From Flavobacteriaceae bacterium CRH (GTDB lineage: Bacteria > Bacteroidota > Bacteroidia > Flavobacteriales > Flavobacteriaceae): a DNA stretch of 64,000 bases. The DNA lies in assembly GCA_001507425.1 (NCBI GenBank), contig LMAJ01000009.1, positions 90,097 to 154,096 on the forward strand. Reading direction: 5' to 3'. Both the position numbers and the translations under genes were made by a program. Below, piece after piece: positions 44,253 through 52,401 of this stretch. Positions within the stretch are counted from its first letter, which is position 1; the number at the start of each line of letters is the position of its first letter. A model generated the notes under the pieces. The model had not been told where the DNA came from, ran no database searches, and saw only the letters and a program-made list of their open reading frames with translations.

Positions 44253-46742
44253 ATGAAAAACTTTATTTTATTCGCCCTTATATTTTTTTCGATTTCAAGT
44301 TTTGCCCAAATCAAAGGAACCATAACCGATGAAAAAGGAAATCCGTTGCCTTTTGTTTCTGTTTTTGAAGAAAACACTTATGCCGGAACGACTTCAAACG
44401 AACAAGGGCAATACCAAATAAACGTAAAAGAAGTTGGCAAAAACAAAATTACATTTCAATATTTAGGCTTTAAAACCCAAAAAATAGCAGTTTCGCCAGA
44501 TTCAAAAACGATTATTTTGGATGTAAAAATGCTGGAAGAAAGTTTTGATCTGAATGAAGTTGTAATTGATCCAAAAAACAATCCAGCCAATGCAATCATT
44601 AGAAATGCGATTGCGAACAAAAAACAAAACTCTGAAAAAACGGCAAGATATACAGCCGATTTTTATTCGAAAGGAATGTTTAAAGTAAAAGATCTGCCTA
44701 AAAAAATTCTTGGGAAAAAACTGGACATTGGTGATGATATGGCTTCTAACCTTGATTCTACAGGAACCGGAATTTTATATTTATCTGAAACCGTTTCGAA
44801 AATTACTTTTGAAAAACCCAATAAATTAAAAGAAAAGATTATCGCTTCTAAAATTTCCGGAAACAATAAAGGATACAGTTATAACACAGCTACTTTATCG
44901 ACTTACGATTTTTATGACAATACGTTAGAATTTGGCATCAATCTTATTTCTCCAATTGCCGATAATGCTTTTAATTATTATAAATACAAACTCGAAGGAA
45001 CTTTTTTTGATGCGAACAATCAGGAAATCAATAAAATAAAAGTGACTCCAAAACGCGATAAAGAACCCGTTTTTGAAGGTTATATTTATATTGTCGATGA
45101 CAGTTTTGCTATTTATGCGATCGACTTAGACATAAAAGGATATCGTATGAAAAATGAATTTACAGAATCGATGACCTTAAAACAGAGTTTTAATTATAAT
45201 GCAAAAAATAAAATCTGGTCTAAAAATGCCCAGACATTATCATTCAACGCCGGTGTTTTTGGAGTGAAATTTTCCGGAAAATTCAATTATGTCTATTCAA
45301 ATTATGAATTTCCTGACTCTTTTGAAAAGAAGACTTTTGGAAATGAAATTGTTGCTTTTGAAGATAATGCAAATAAAAAAGATGATGCTTTTTGGAATGA
45401 AATAAGGCCAATTCCGCTAACAATCGAAGAAAGTACGGATTATACAAAAAAAGACAGCCTTCAAACCATTAGAAAATCTCAAAAATACATTGATTCTGTT
45501 GATGCTAAAAACAATAAATTTAATGTTTTGGATATCTTGATGGGATATGAATATAAAAACACTTTCAAAAAACATTCATTTGAATATAAAGGCTTGCTGA
45601 ACATAGCTTCACTAAGTTTTAATACTGTTCAGGGTTTCAATTTTGATTCGGGATTTGCTTTTAAAAACTGGAATGAAGAAAAAGGAAAAAGCACTACTAT
45701 AAGCACAACCTTTAATTATGGTTTTTCAGACGAACGTTTTCGTGTTATTGGTGAATTCAATCATAAATTCAACAACATCACTTACGCCACAATTGGAGTT
45801 TCGGGAGGAACTAAAGTCGCACAATATAATAACGCTGAGCCTATAAGCAAGTTCGTAAATTCTATAAGTTCTTTGTTTTTTAAAGACAATTACATGAAGT
45901 TGTACAATCTCGAATTTGCTCAAATTAATTATGCTCAGGATGTGGCAAATGGTTTGAATTTGAATGGAAAAATTGTTTATGAACAGCGAAAACCACTCTT
46001 TAACACAACCGATTATTCGTTCTTTAAAAGAGATGATTTTTACTCATCAAACAATCCGTTAGCGCCAAATGATTTTGAAACACCGGCTTTTGATCAGCAT
46101 CATTTATTTAAAGCTACTTTGACCGCCCGAATTAACTTTGGAAATAAATACATTTCAAGGCCTGACGGAAGATTTAATTTTAAAGACGACAAATACCCAA
46201 CTATCTTTTTAACAGTGGAAAAAGCAGTTGCAGCAAGCGAAAAGAAATACGAATTTGAACGAATTGGTGCTTCTGTACAATATGATTTATCTCTGGACAA
46301 TAAAGGAATTCTGGGAATGAATTTCAGGGCCGGAAAGTTCTTTAATGCTGAGAATATTTCGTTTATCGATTACAGGCATTTTAACGGAAACAAGACTCAT
46401 GTAGGCACAAGCGATCGTTATTTGAATGTTTTTAATTTAATGCCATATTACGCAAATAGTACCAACGACAGCTATTTCGAAATGCATTTAGAGCACAACG
46501 ATATGGGATTTATTACGAATAAAATTCCGTTATTGAATTTATTAAAATCGACAATGAATATTGGTTTTCATGCTCTGGCAATTCCGGACAGAAAACCGTA
46601 TTCTGAATTTACGATTGGTTTAGATAATTTAGGTTTTGGAAAATTTAAATTCTTCAGAGTAGATTATGTTCATTCTTACCAAAGCGGAATTGAACAAAAT
46701 GGCATTGTATTTGGTTTAAAGATTTTGAATGTGTTGGATTAA
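44253..46742 (+). CDS. DUF5686 outer-membrane protein with CarboxypepD-regulatory-like N-domain
   Basis: The 829-residue protein has a signal peptide (SFAQ, residue 20), a carboxypeptidase-regulatory-like domain at about 22-105 (IKGTITDEKGNPLPFVSV), and a long DUF5686 region at about 120-829, ending in strands like QNGIVFGLKILNVLD. The TonB-receptor-like front and barrel-like end suggest an outer-membrane protein, but it has no plug. A GTG at 44235 would add six residues; ATG 44253 gives a better signal peptide, so I use it. Function unknown. It converges with the CDF gene. Confidence 0.85.
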   Translation: MKNFILFALIFFSISSFAQIKGTITDEKGNPLPFVSVFEENTYAGTTSNEQGQYQINVKEVGKNKITFQYLGFKTQKIAVSPDSKTIILDVKMLEESFDLNEVVIDPKNNPANAIIRNAIANKKQNSEKTARYTADFYSKGMFKVKDLPKKILGKKLDIGDDMASNLDSTGTGILYLSETVSKITFEKPNKLKEKIIASKISGNNKGYSYNTATLSTYDFYDNTLEFGINLISPIADNAFNYYKYKLEGTFFDANNQEINKIKVTPKRDKEPVFEGYIYIVDDSFAIYAIDLDIKGYRMKNEFTESMTLKQSFNYNAKNKIWSKNAQTLSFNAGVFGVKFSGKFNYVYSNYEFPDSFEKKTFGNEIVAFEDNANKKDDAFWNEIRPIPLTIEESTDYTKKDSLQTIRKSQKYIDSVDAKNNKFNVLDILMGYEYKNTFKKHSFEYKGLLNIASLSFNTVQGFNFDSGFAFKNWNEEKGKSTTISTTFNYGFSDERFRVIGEFNHKFNNITYATIGVSGGTKVAQYNNAEPISKFVNSISSLFFKDNYMKLYNLEFAQINYAQDVANGLNLNGKIVYEQRKPLFNTTDYSFFKRDDFYSSNNPLAPNDFETPAFDQHHLFKATLTARINFGNKYISRPDGRFNFKDDKYPTIFLTVEKAVAASEKKYEFERIGASVQYDLSLDNKGILGMNFRAGKFFNAENISFIDYRHFNGNKTHVGTSDRYLNVFNLMPYYANSTNDSYFEMHLEHNDMGFITNKIPLLNLLKSTMNIGFHALAIPDRKPYSEFTIGLDNLGFGKFKFFRVDYVHSYQSGIEQNGIVFGLKILNVLD

Positions 46743-46755
46743 GGGGCAAAGGAAC

Positions 46756-46958
46756 AAAGGTTCAAAGGGACAAAGTTTAAATGCTGTACGGGTTCTCTCC
46801 TGAAGCTTCAGAGCAGCTGAACTGAGAAATATTTCACATAAAAAATCCGTTTACTCTCTTAAAGAATAAACGGATTTTTTCTATTTTAATCTTTATGAAA
46901 TTTTAAGACTTAACAAATAGTTTACGTTACAACAAAACCTTTGTCCCTTTGAACCTTT
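46756..46958. repeat. Inverted repeat of caaag words enclosing a terminator
   Basis: The arm aaaggttcaaagggacaaag (46756-46775) and its complement (46939-46958) match almost perfectly over about 20 bp. Between them the hairpin aaaaatccgttta / taaacggattttt (46841-46880) ends both convergent genes. The gap of 230 bp has no reading frame of interest. Confidence 0.8.
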
Positions 46959-46972
46959 ATAACTTTGATCCT

Positions 46973-47854
46973 TTAAAAAGTGTGATAATCATCCGGTTCA
47001 ATGTGAATCAAAACATTTCCTAATTGAGGTATTTTTTCTTTTAAAGTATCCTGCAATTGATGCGATAAATCATGTCCTTCTTTTACAGAAATTTTAGCCG
47101 ATACAATAGCATGAAGATCAACGTGGTATTTCATTCCGGCTTTACGGATAAAACATTTTTCAGTACCTAAAATTCCGTTTACGGTTAAGGACTTTACACG
47201 AATTTCTTCAACTAAATCATCATTTAAATGTTCGTCCATGATTTCGCCTAATGCGGGTCTGAAGATTTTATAACTATTGTATAAAATAAAAAATGCCGCA
47301 AAAAGAGCTGCCCAATCATCTGCAGATTCATAACCTTTTCCCATAAACAAGGCAATCGAAATTCCGACAAAAGCAGCTATTGAAGTAATAGCATCACTGC
47401 GATGGTGCCAGGCATCGGCTGCAAGAGATGAACTGTTTGTTTGTTTGCTTCGTTTCATTACCAAACGAAAAGAATATTCTTTCCAGATAATAATGGCACC
47501 TAAAACGTATAAAGTCCAGGATTTTGGTAAGTCATGCGACGATTGGATATTGGCAATACTTTCGTACCCAATAATTGTTGCCGAAGTAATTAAAAACCCA
47601 ACAACCAAAAAAGTAATTAGTGGTTCTGCACGACCATGCCCATAAGGATGATTTTCATCAGCAGGTTTATTAGAATATTTGATTCCGAATAAAACTAAAC
47701 AAGACGAAAATATATCCGTAGTCGATTCGATTGCATCTGCAATCAGGGCATAAGAATTGCCAAAAAAACCTGCTAGGCCTTTTAAAATGGCCAAGCAGGT
47801 GTTTCCAGCTATACTAAAATAAGTAGCTTTTATAGCTTTTTGTTCATTCGTCAT
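46973..47854 (-). CDS. Cation diffusion facilitator (CDF) metal exporter
   Basis: The 293-residue protein has six membrane helices and a C-terminal cytoplasmic metal-binding domain (about 205-290). Metal-site residues are visible: DAIESTTDIFSS in helix 2, HPYGHGRAEPL in the loop, and DAWHHRSDAITS in helix 5; the CTD ends DYHTF. CDF proteins export Zn, Co, Fe or Mn. It is the last gene of a four-gene operon after murA (13 bp gap), which does not indicate a metal. Confidence 0.92.
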   Translation of the reverse strand: MTNEQKAIKATYFSIAGNTCLAILKGLAGFFGNSYALIADAIESTTDIFSSCLVLFGIKYSNKPADENHPYGHGRAEPLITFLVVGFLITSATIIGYESIANIQSSHDLPKSWTLYVLGAIIIWKEYSFRLVMKRSKQTNSSSLAADAWHHRSDAITSIAAFVGISIALFMGKGYESADDWAALFAAFFILYNSYKIFRPALGEIMDEHLNDDLVEEIRVKSLTVNGILGTEKCFIRKAGMKYHVDLHAIVSAKISVKEGHDLSHQLQDTLKEKIPQLGNVLIHIEPDDYHTF

Positions 47855-47867
47855 TTGAGAATTTTAT

Positions 47868-49181
47868 CTACGCTCTCACGATTTTTGCTCCAATTGCTCT
47901 TAAACGTTCGTCGATACGCTCGTATCCACGGTCGATTTGTTCTATATTTTGAATAGTACTTGTTCCTTTTGCTGATAAAGCTGCAATCAATAATGAAATT
48001 CCCGCGCGAATATCCGGAGATGACATTGTAGTTGCTTTCAATTGAGATTCGAAATTATGTCCCATAACCACCGCTCTGTGTGGATCGCATAACATAATTT
48101 TTGCTCCCATATCGATTAATTTATCTACGAAAAACAAACGGCTTTCGAACATTTTTTGGTGAATTAAAACATCGCCTTTTGCTTGTGTTGCCACAACCAA
48201 AACGATACTCAATAAGTCAGGTGTAAAACCTGGCCAAGGTGCATCGGCAATCGTTAAAATAGAACCATCAATATCTGTTTTTACTTCATATCCGTCTTTG
48301 TGAGCAGGAATGTAAATATCATCTCCGCGTCTTTCTATTGTAATTCCAAGTTTTCTGAATGTATTCGGAATCAAACCTAAATTATCCCAGCTTACATTTT
48401 TGATTGTGATTTCACTTTTTGTCATAGCCGCAAGGCCAATCCAAGAACCAATTTCGATCATATCCGGAAGAATTGTGTGCTCACAACCTCCAAGGCTTTC
48501 AACACCTTCAATAGTCAATAAATTAGAACCAACTCCGGTGATTTTAGCTCCCATAGAGTTCAGCATTTTACACAATTGTTGCAAGTAAGGCTCGCAGGCA
48601 GCGTTGTAAACGGTAGTTGTTCCTTTTGCCAAAACAGCAGCCATAACAATATTTGCTGTTCCGGTTACAGAGGCTTCATCAAGCAGCATATCTGTGCCGA
48701 TAAGCCCACCTTCCGGAGATTCTACTCCATAAAAGTGATCTTCTCTGTTGTATCTGAATTTTGCTCCAAGATTAATAAAACCTTCAAAATGTGTATCTAA
48801 TCTACGACGACCAATTTTATCCCCACCCGGTTTTGGAATATATCCTTTTCCGAAACGGGCCAAAAGCGGTCCAACAATCATAATAGAACCACGAAGCGCT
48901 CCACCTTCTTTTTTGAAAGCTTCGGTTTCTAAATATCCAACATTAACTTCATCAGCCTGAAACGTAATCGAACCCGGTTCATTTCGTTGAATTTTCACCC
49001 CTAAATTACCCAACAAAGTGATTAATTTATTGATATCAATAATATCGGGAATATTATTAATTTTTACTTTATCGCCCGTTACAAGTACGGCACATAAAAT
49101 TTGTAATGCTTCGTTTTTTGCTCCTTGCGGAGTGATTTCTCCTTTTAAAGGAATTCCTCCTTCGATTTTAAAAATTCCCAT
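47868..49181 (-). CDS. murA: UDP-N-acetylglucosamine enolpyruvyl transferase, Asp at the fosfomycin-site position
   Basis: The 437-residue cytoplasmic enzyme starts peptidoglycan synthesis by adding enolpyruvate from PEP to UDP-GlcNAc. KNEALQILCA, GALRGSIMIVGPLLARFG and the lid loop PKPGGDKIGRRRLDTH are typical. The E. coli Cys115 residue, in PGGCTIGAR, corresponds to Asp121 here (codon at 48819-48821, GAT). An Asp at this position is known in naturally fosfomycin-resistant MurA enzymes. It is in an operon: DUF493, DUF4290, murA, CDF. Confidence 0.96.
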   Translation of the reverse strand: MGIFKIEGGIPLKGEITPQGAKNEALQILCAVLVTGDKVKINNIPDIIDINKLITLLGNLGVKIQRNEPGSITFQADEVNVGYLETEAFKKEGGALRGSIMIVGPLLARFGKGYIPKPGGDKIGRRRLDTHFEGFINLGAKFRYNREDHFYGVESPEGGLIGTDMLLDEASVTGTANIVMAAVLAKGTTTVYNAACEPYLQQLCKMLNSMGAKITGVGSNLLTIEGVESLGGCEHTILPDMIEIGSWIGLAAMTKSEITIKNVSWDNLGLIPNTFRKLGITIERRGDDIYIPAHKDGYEVKTDIDGSILTIADAPWPGFTPDLLSIVLVVATQAKGDVLIHQKMFESRLFFVDKLIDMGAKIMLCDPHRAVVMGHNFESQLKATTMSSPDIRAGISLLIAALSAKGTSTIQNIEQIDRGYERIDERLRAIGAKIVRA

Positions 49182-49198
49182 AGATGTTTTTTAAGTTT

Positions 49199-49278
49199 CT
49201 AAGACTCTAAGACTCTAAGATTCTAAGCTTTTTTTCTGAGAATAAAATCTCAGTACCTTAGAGTCTTAGCAACTTAGC
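49199..49278. repeat. Inverted repeat of ctaag(act) words
   Basis: ctaagactctaag occurs twice in overlapping tandem (49199-49211 and 49207-49219), and its exact complement is at 49257-49269. The inner pair ctgag / ctcag (49236-49253) extends the fold. It lies between the DUF4290 and murA genes of one operon. Confidence 0.75.
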
Positions 49279-49286
49279 AGCTTTCT

Positions 49287-50009
49287 TTATTTTTGATTAT
49301 TATTTTTTTGGAAAGGTTTTGGTTTTCCAGGTCCTTTATTATTTTTATTGCTTTGGATTTTTGGTTGTCCAGGTGGTGTAATTTTATTCGACATGCGTTT
49401 ATTGGTACGCAATAAATCAGTTGTATTTAAAAGCTCTTCTGTACTTTGCAATAAATTGATTTTCCCTCCTGATAATTCAAACAAATGCTCAAAAATCACA
49501 TCATCTTTTACGGTGTCTTTGTTCCAGCTTAAATAGGACTTTTTCATATGGTTGGCAATCACCAGTACCAATGCATTTTTCATTTCGCCGTCCTCCCATT
49601 TATTGGCAACATCAATCATATATTTGATGTTGTTACCATAAAATCTGTATTTTGGAAAGTTTTGCGGATATTGCAAAACATCTGGTTTTAACTGCAATAC
49701 ATCGCGGGACGGAATTGGGTATGGCGAATCTACATTCAATCTAAAATCAGACATGATAAAAAGCTGATCCCATAATTTATGTTGAAAATCCGGTACGTCA
49801 CGCAAATGCGGATTTAAGCTCCCCATTACCTGAATGATGTATTTTGCGGCTTTATTTCGCGTTTCAGCATCTTCAATATGAGTAGCCTGATCAATCAGTT
49901 TTTGCAAATGACGACCATATTCAGGAATAAGTAAACGTTGTCTTTCAGAATTATATTCTAAATTAAAGACAACATCATTCGCGACTTCTTTTTTATATTT
50001 TTCGATCAT
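49287..50009 (-). CDS. DUF4290 protein
   Basis: The 240-residue soluble protein has the DUF4290 core at about 10-185 (FNLEYNSERQRLLIPEYGRH, IMGSLNPHLRDVPDFQHKLW, with LVLVIANHMKKSYLSWN) and a disordered basic Gln/Asn/Pro/Lys-rich tail (about 205-240). It is found in Bacteroidota next to murA. Function unknown; the gene order suggests a role linked to cell-wall synthesis (inference). Its start is 3 bp after the DUF493 gene stop. Confidence 0.85.
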   Translation of the reverse strand: MIEKYKKEVANDVVFNLEYNSERQRLLIPEYGRHLQKLIDQATHIEDAETRNKAAKYIIQVMGSLNPHLRDVPDFQHKLWDQLFIMSDFRLNVDSPYPIPSRDVLQLKPDVLQYPQNFPKYRFYGNNIKYMIDVANKWEDGEMKNALVLVIANHMKKSYLSWNKDTVKDDVIFEHLFELSGGKINLLQSTEELLNTTDLLRTNKRMSNKITPPGQPKIQSNKNNKGPGKPKPFQKNNNQK

Positions 50010-50012
50010 AAG

Positions 50013-50309
50013 TTATAATGAAACTATACCTTCTATTGTAGAGACTTCTTTGTATTTAGCAATAACGTCATCTGAGCTATGCATTGTAACATCTACAGAA
50101 ACACTGGTAAATTTACCTGTTTTAGATTTTGTTGTTTTAATAACCGCGCCCATGTTGTCAAAAGCTTTTTGAACCCGCTCAACATTATCAGCTACCGAGG
50201 GCATTATAAATTTATACAAATATTCTGCTGGCCAGGTATTTGAATTATCTAACTCAACCTTTAACCTTTCGTAAAACTCGGCGGTGGCTTTTTCTTTATC
50301 GTTTTCCAT
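50013..50309 (-). CDS. DUF493 (YbeD-like) protein
   Basis: The 98-residue protein has a ferredoxin-like fold outline: TWPAEYLYKFIMPS, then KTGKFTSVSVDVTMHSSDDV and YKEVSTIEGIVSL, matching YbeD/DUF493. Members often bind small ligands or act in lipoate or ACT-like regulation. No catalytic residues. It heads the operon leading to murA; a candidate promoter is in the 264 bp gap before it. Confidence 0.85.
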   Translation of the reverse strand: MENDKEKATAEFYERLKVELDNSNTWPAEYLYKFIMPSVADNVERVQKAFDNMGAVIKTTKSKTGKFTSVSVDVTMHSSDDVIAKYKEVSTIEGIVSL

Positions 50310-50483
50310 TCGTAATTAAAAATAAACGCAAATATACGGTTTTGAGTTTAGATTTTTATTTTTTTTTATCTGTAAAAAGGTGCAACGTTACAGCGGTTCA
50401 AAGGTGCAAAGAAAAAAGCTTTGTAACTTTATTTCTTTATAAAATTTCATCTTATATTTGAGAAAACATTGAGCAGAAATTTG

Positions 50484-50556
50484 CACGCAAAGTCCCGAAG
50501 GCGCAAAGTTTTTAAGCTTTTGAATATTTCACTTTGCGCCTTCGCAACTTTGCGTG
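50484..50556. repeat. Inverted repeat of gcaaag words
   Basis: The arm 50484-50509 (cacgcaaagtcccgaaggcg and on) and its complement at 50531-50556 match over 26 bp with two mismatches. The loop is 21 bp. It lies in the gap between the DUF493 and esterase genes, divergent, 18 bp before the esterase start, so it may be in that gene's leader RNA. Confidence 0.8.
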
Positions 50557-50573
50557 ATTAAAATACATTATCT

Positions 50574-51491
50574 ATGAAAAAAAACATTCTTATTGTTTTC
50601 ATTGCACTTATCAATAACTTCATTCAGGCTCAGGAAATAAAAACAATTACGTATTTTCAAAACGACACAATCAAACTGGATCTGGATTTGTACTTACCTC
50701 AAAAGAAAACTAACGAAAAAACTCCTTTAATCCTTTTTGCTTTTGGTGGAGGGTTTTCCGGCGGAGACCGTGCGCATGAAAAAAGCTTCGGAATGTTTAT
50801 GGCGCAAAACGGTTACGCTGTTGCCAGTATTTCGTACAGTTTATATATGAAAGGAAAAGATTTTGGATGCAAAGGAACTTTAACAGAAAAAATAAAAGCA
50901 ATTCAAATTGGTGTGAGCGATATGTGGCAGGCAACTTCATTTTTAATTGAAAATGCAAACAAATACAATCTCGATACTTCAAAAATATTTATTTCCGGAA
51001 TCAGCGCAGGTGCCGAAATTGGTTTTCACGCTTCATTTTGGGATTACAAACTGATGAATTTATACAAAAATAATTTACCGGAAAATTTTAAATATAAAGG
51101 TTTTATTGGAGGTTCGGGCGCGATTCAGGATATTAATTTGATTACGAAAGAAAAAGCAATTCCAATGTTATTGGCGCACGGAAATAATGACGACACTGTT
51201 CCGTATAGCGCGGGTTCGCATCGCTCCTGCCCTACCAATGCTTCGGGTTGGTTGATTCTTTTTGGATCTTATGCCGTTTACAATCATATGAATGATTTAC
51301 ATCAAGACATTGAACTCATTACTTTTTGTGGCGGTGGACATGAATTCTCCGGTTATCTTTTTCACGAAGGGCAACAGTATGTTTTAGATTTTGTAAATGA
51401 TGTCTTGAAAGGGAAGAAATTTGAATCGCATATTATTATTCCTTCGAAGAAAAAAGGTGTGGATTCCGGGAAATATTTGTTTTGTGATTAA
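50574..51491 (+). CDS. Secreted esterase/lipase, alpha/beta hydrolase
   Basis: The 305-residue protein has a signal peptide (IQAQ, residue 20) and a hydrolase fold: oxyanion loop LFAFGGGFSGGDRA, nucleophile GISAGAE (Ser at about 143), acid in HGNNDDTVPYSAG, and histidine in FCGGGHEFSGYLF. The last resembles the lipase/esterase family used for carbohydrate or lipid esters. It is probably periplasmic or surface. It is monocistronic. The 310 bp after it hold only repeats. Confidence 0.85.
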   Translation: MKKNILIVFIALINNFIQAQEIKTITYFQNDTIKLDLDLYLPQKKTNEKTPLILFAFGGGFSGGDRAHEKSFGMFMAQNGYAVASISYSLYMKGKDFGCKGTLTEKIKAIQIGVSDMWQATSFLIENANKYNLDTSKIFISGISAGAEIGFHASFWDYKLMNLYKNNLPENFKYKGFIGGSGAIQDINLITKEKAIPMLLAHGNNDDTVPYSAGSHRSCPTNASGWLILFGSYAVYNHMNDLHQDIELITFCGGGHEFSGYLFHEGQQYVLDFVNDVLKGKKFESHIIIPSKKKGVDSGKYLFCD

Positions 51492-51504
51492 TCTTTTTAT
51501 TTAA

Positions 51505-51619
51505 ACTGGACTAAAGTCCAGCCCTACAATATTTGTTGAGACCTACGGCTCTTTTTTTTCAAAGAATGTAAAATTCCGGAGGAAATGATTTATATTGTAG
51601 AGCTGGACTTCAGTCCAGT
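51505..51619. repeat. Long inverted repeat, actggact type
   Basis: The arm 51505-51532 and its complement at 51592-51619 match over 28 bp with two mismatches; each arm is itself a palindrome (tggacttaagtcca type). A third degenerate half-site lies near 51682 (agctagattttaatccagc). It fills the 310 bp gap between the esterase and AAA genes; nothing else is visible except the -7 box TAAATTTG at 51777-51784. Confidence 0.8.
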
Positions 51620-51801
51620 ACAAAGCGATTGAAACCAACAGTTTTTCCCATTTTTATTTTCCTGACAACAATTTATTTTCCACAGCTAGATTTTAATCCA
51701 GCACCATAATAATTACAAAAATTGCGAAATCATTCGCTCAAGGCAAAATAATCTTTTTAAATACAATAAGTTTAGGTAAATTTGCGCTTTATTTTACGAA
51801 A

Positions 51802-52335
51802 GTGCAAAAAGAAATCATAGTTCTCATTGGTGGCCCGGGAACGGGAAAATCTACTCTTATCAACGAATTAGTAGCTCGTGGCTACTGCTGTTACCCTGAA
51901 ATTTCAAGACAAGTTACACTCGAAGCACAACAACGCGGTATCGAGCAATTGTTCCTGGAACAGCCTTTATTGTTTAGCGAAATGTTATTGGAAGGACGCA
52001 TTAAACAATTTGAAAACGCACTTGAAGAACCTGAAAATGTAGTTTTTATAGATCGCGGAATTCCTGATGTTGTAGCTTATATGGATTATATTGGCGATGA
52101 ATATCCGGCGCATTTTACAAAAGCCTGCGAAGATTTTAAATATTCTAAAACTTTTATTTTACCGCCTTGGGAAGAAATTTACGAAAGCGACACAGAGCGT
52201 TACGAAAATTTTGAACAGGCTTTAACGATACAAAAACACCTTGTTGAAACGTATAAGAAATACGGTTACGACTTAATTGAAGTACCTAAAGATACGGTTG
52301 AAAACAGAATTCTTTATATCTTAGATAAAATTTAG
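51802..52335 (+). CDS. Small P-loop ATPase (AAA_28-like)
   Basis: The 177-residue protein has Walker A GGPGTGKSTL (residues 10-19), a GYCCYPEISRQV strand and a predicted Walker B in VVFIDRGIPDVVAYM at about 75-90. It lacks further domains. Such proteins are NTP-binding kinases or AAA_28 family members of unknown role. The start is GTG 51802, 17 bp downstream of a TAAATTTG box; no ATG is nearby. It lies 66 bp ahead of recQ in the same direction, so the two may be co-transcribed. Confidence 0.8.
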   Translation: MQKEIIVLIGGPGTGKSTLINELVARGYCCYPEISRQVTLEAQQRGIEQLFLEQPLLFSEMLLEGRIKQFENALEEPENVVFIDRGIPDVVAYMDYIGDEYPAHFTKACEDFKYSKTFILPPWEEIYESDTERYENFEQALTIQKHLVETYKKYGYDLIEVPKDTVENRILYILDKI

Positions 52336-52401
52336 GCATGTGTTTAAAGTTGCAAAACTAGAAACTGCTTTCTAAATTTTTTAACTTTAAAACACGATCC
52401 A

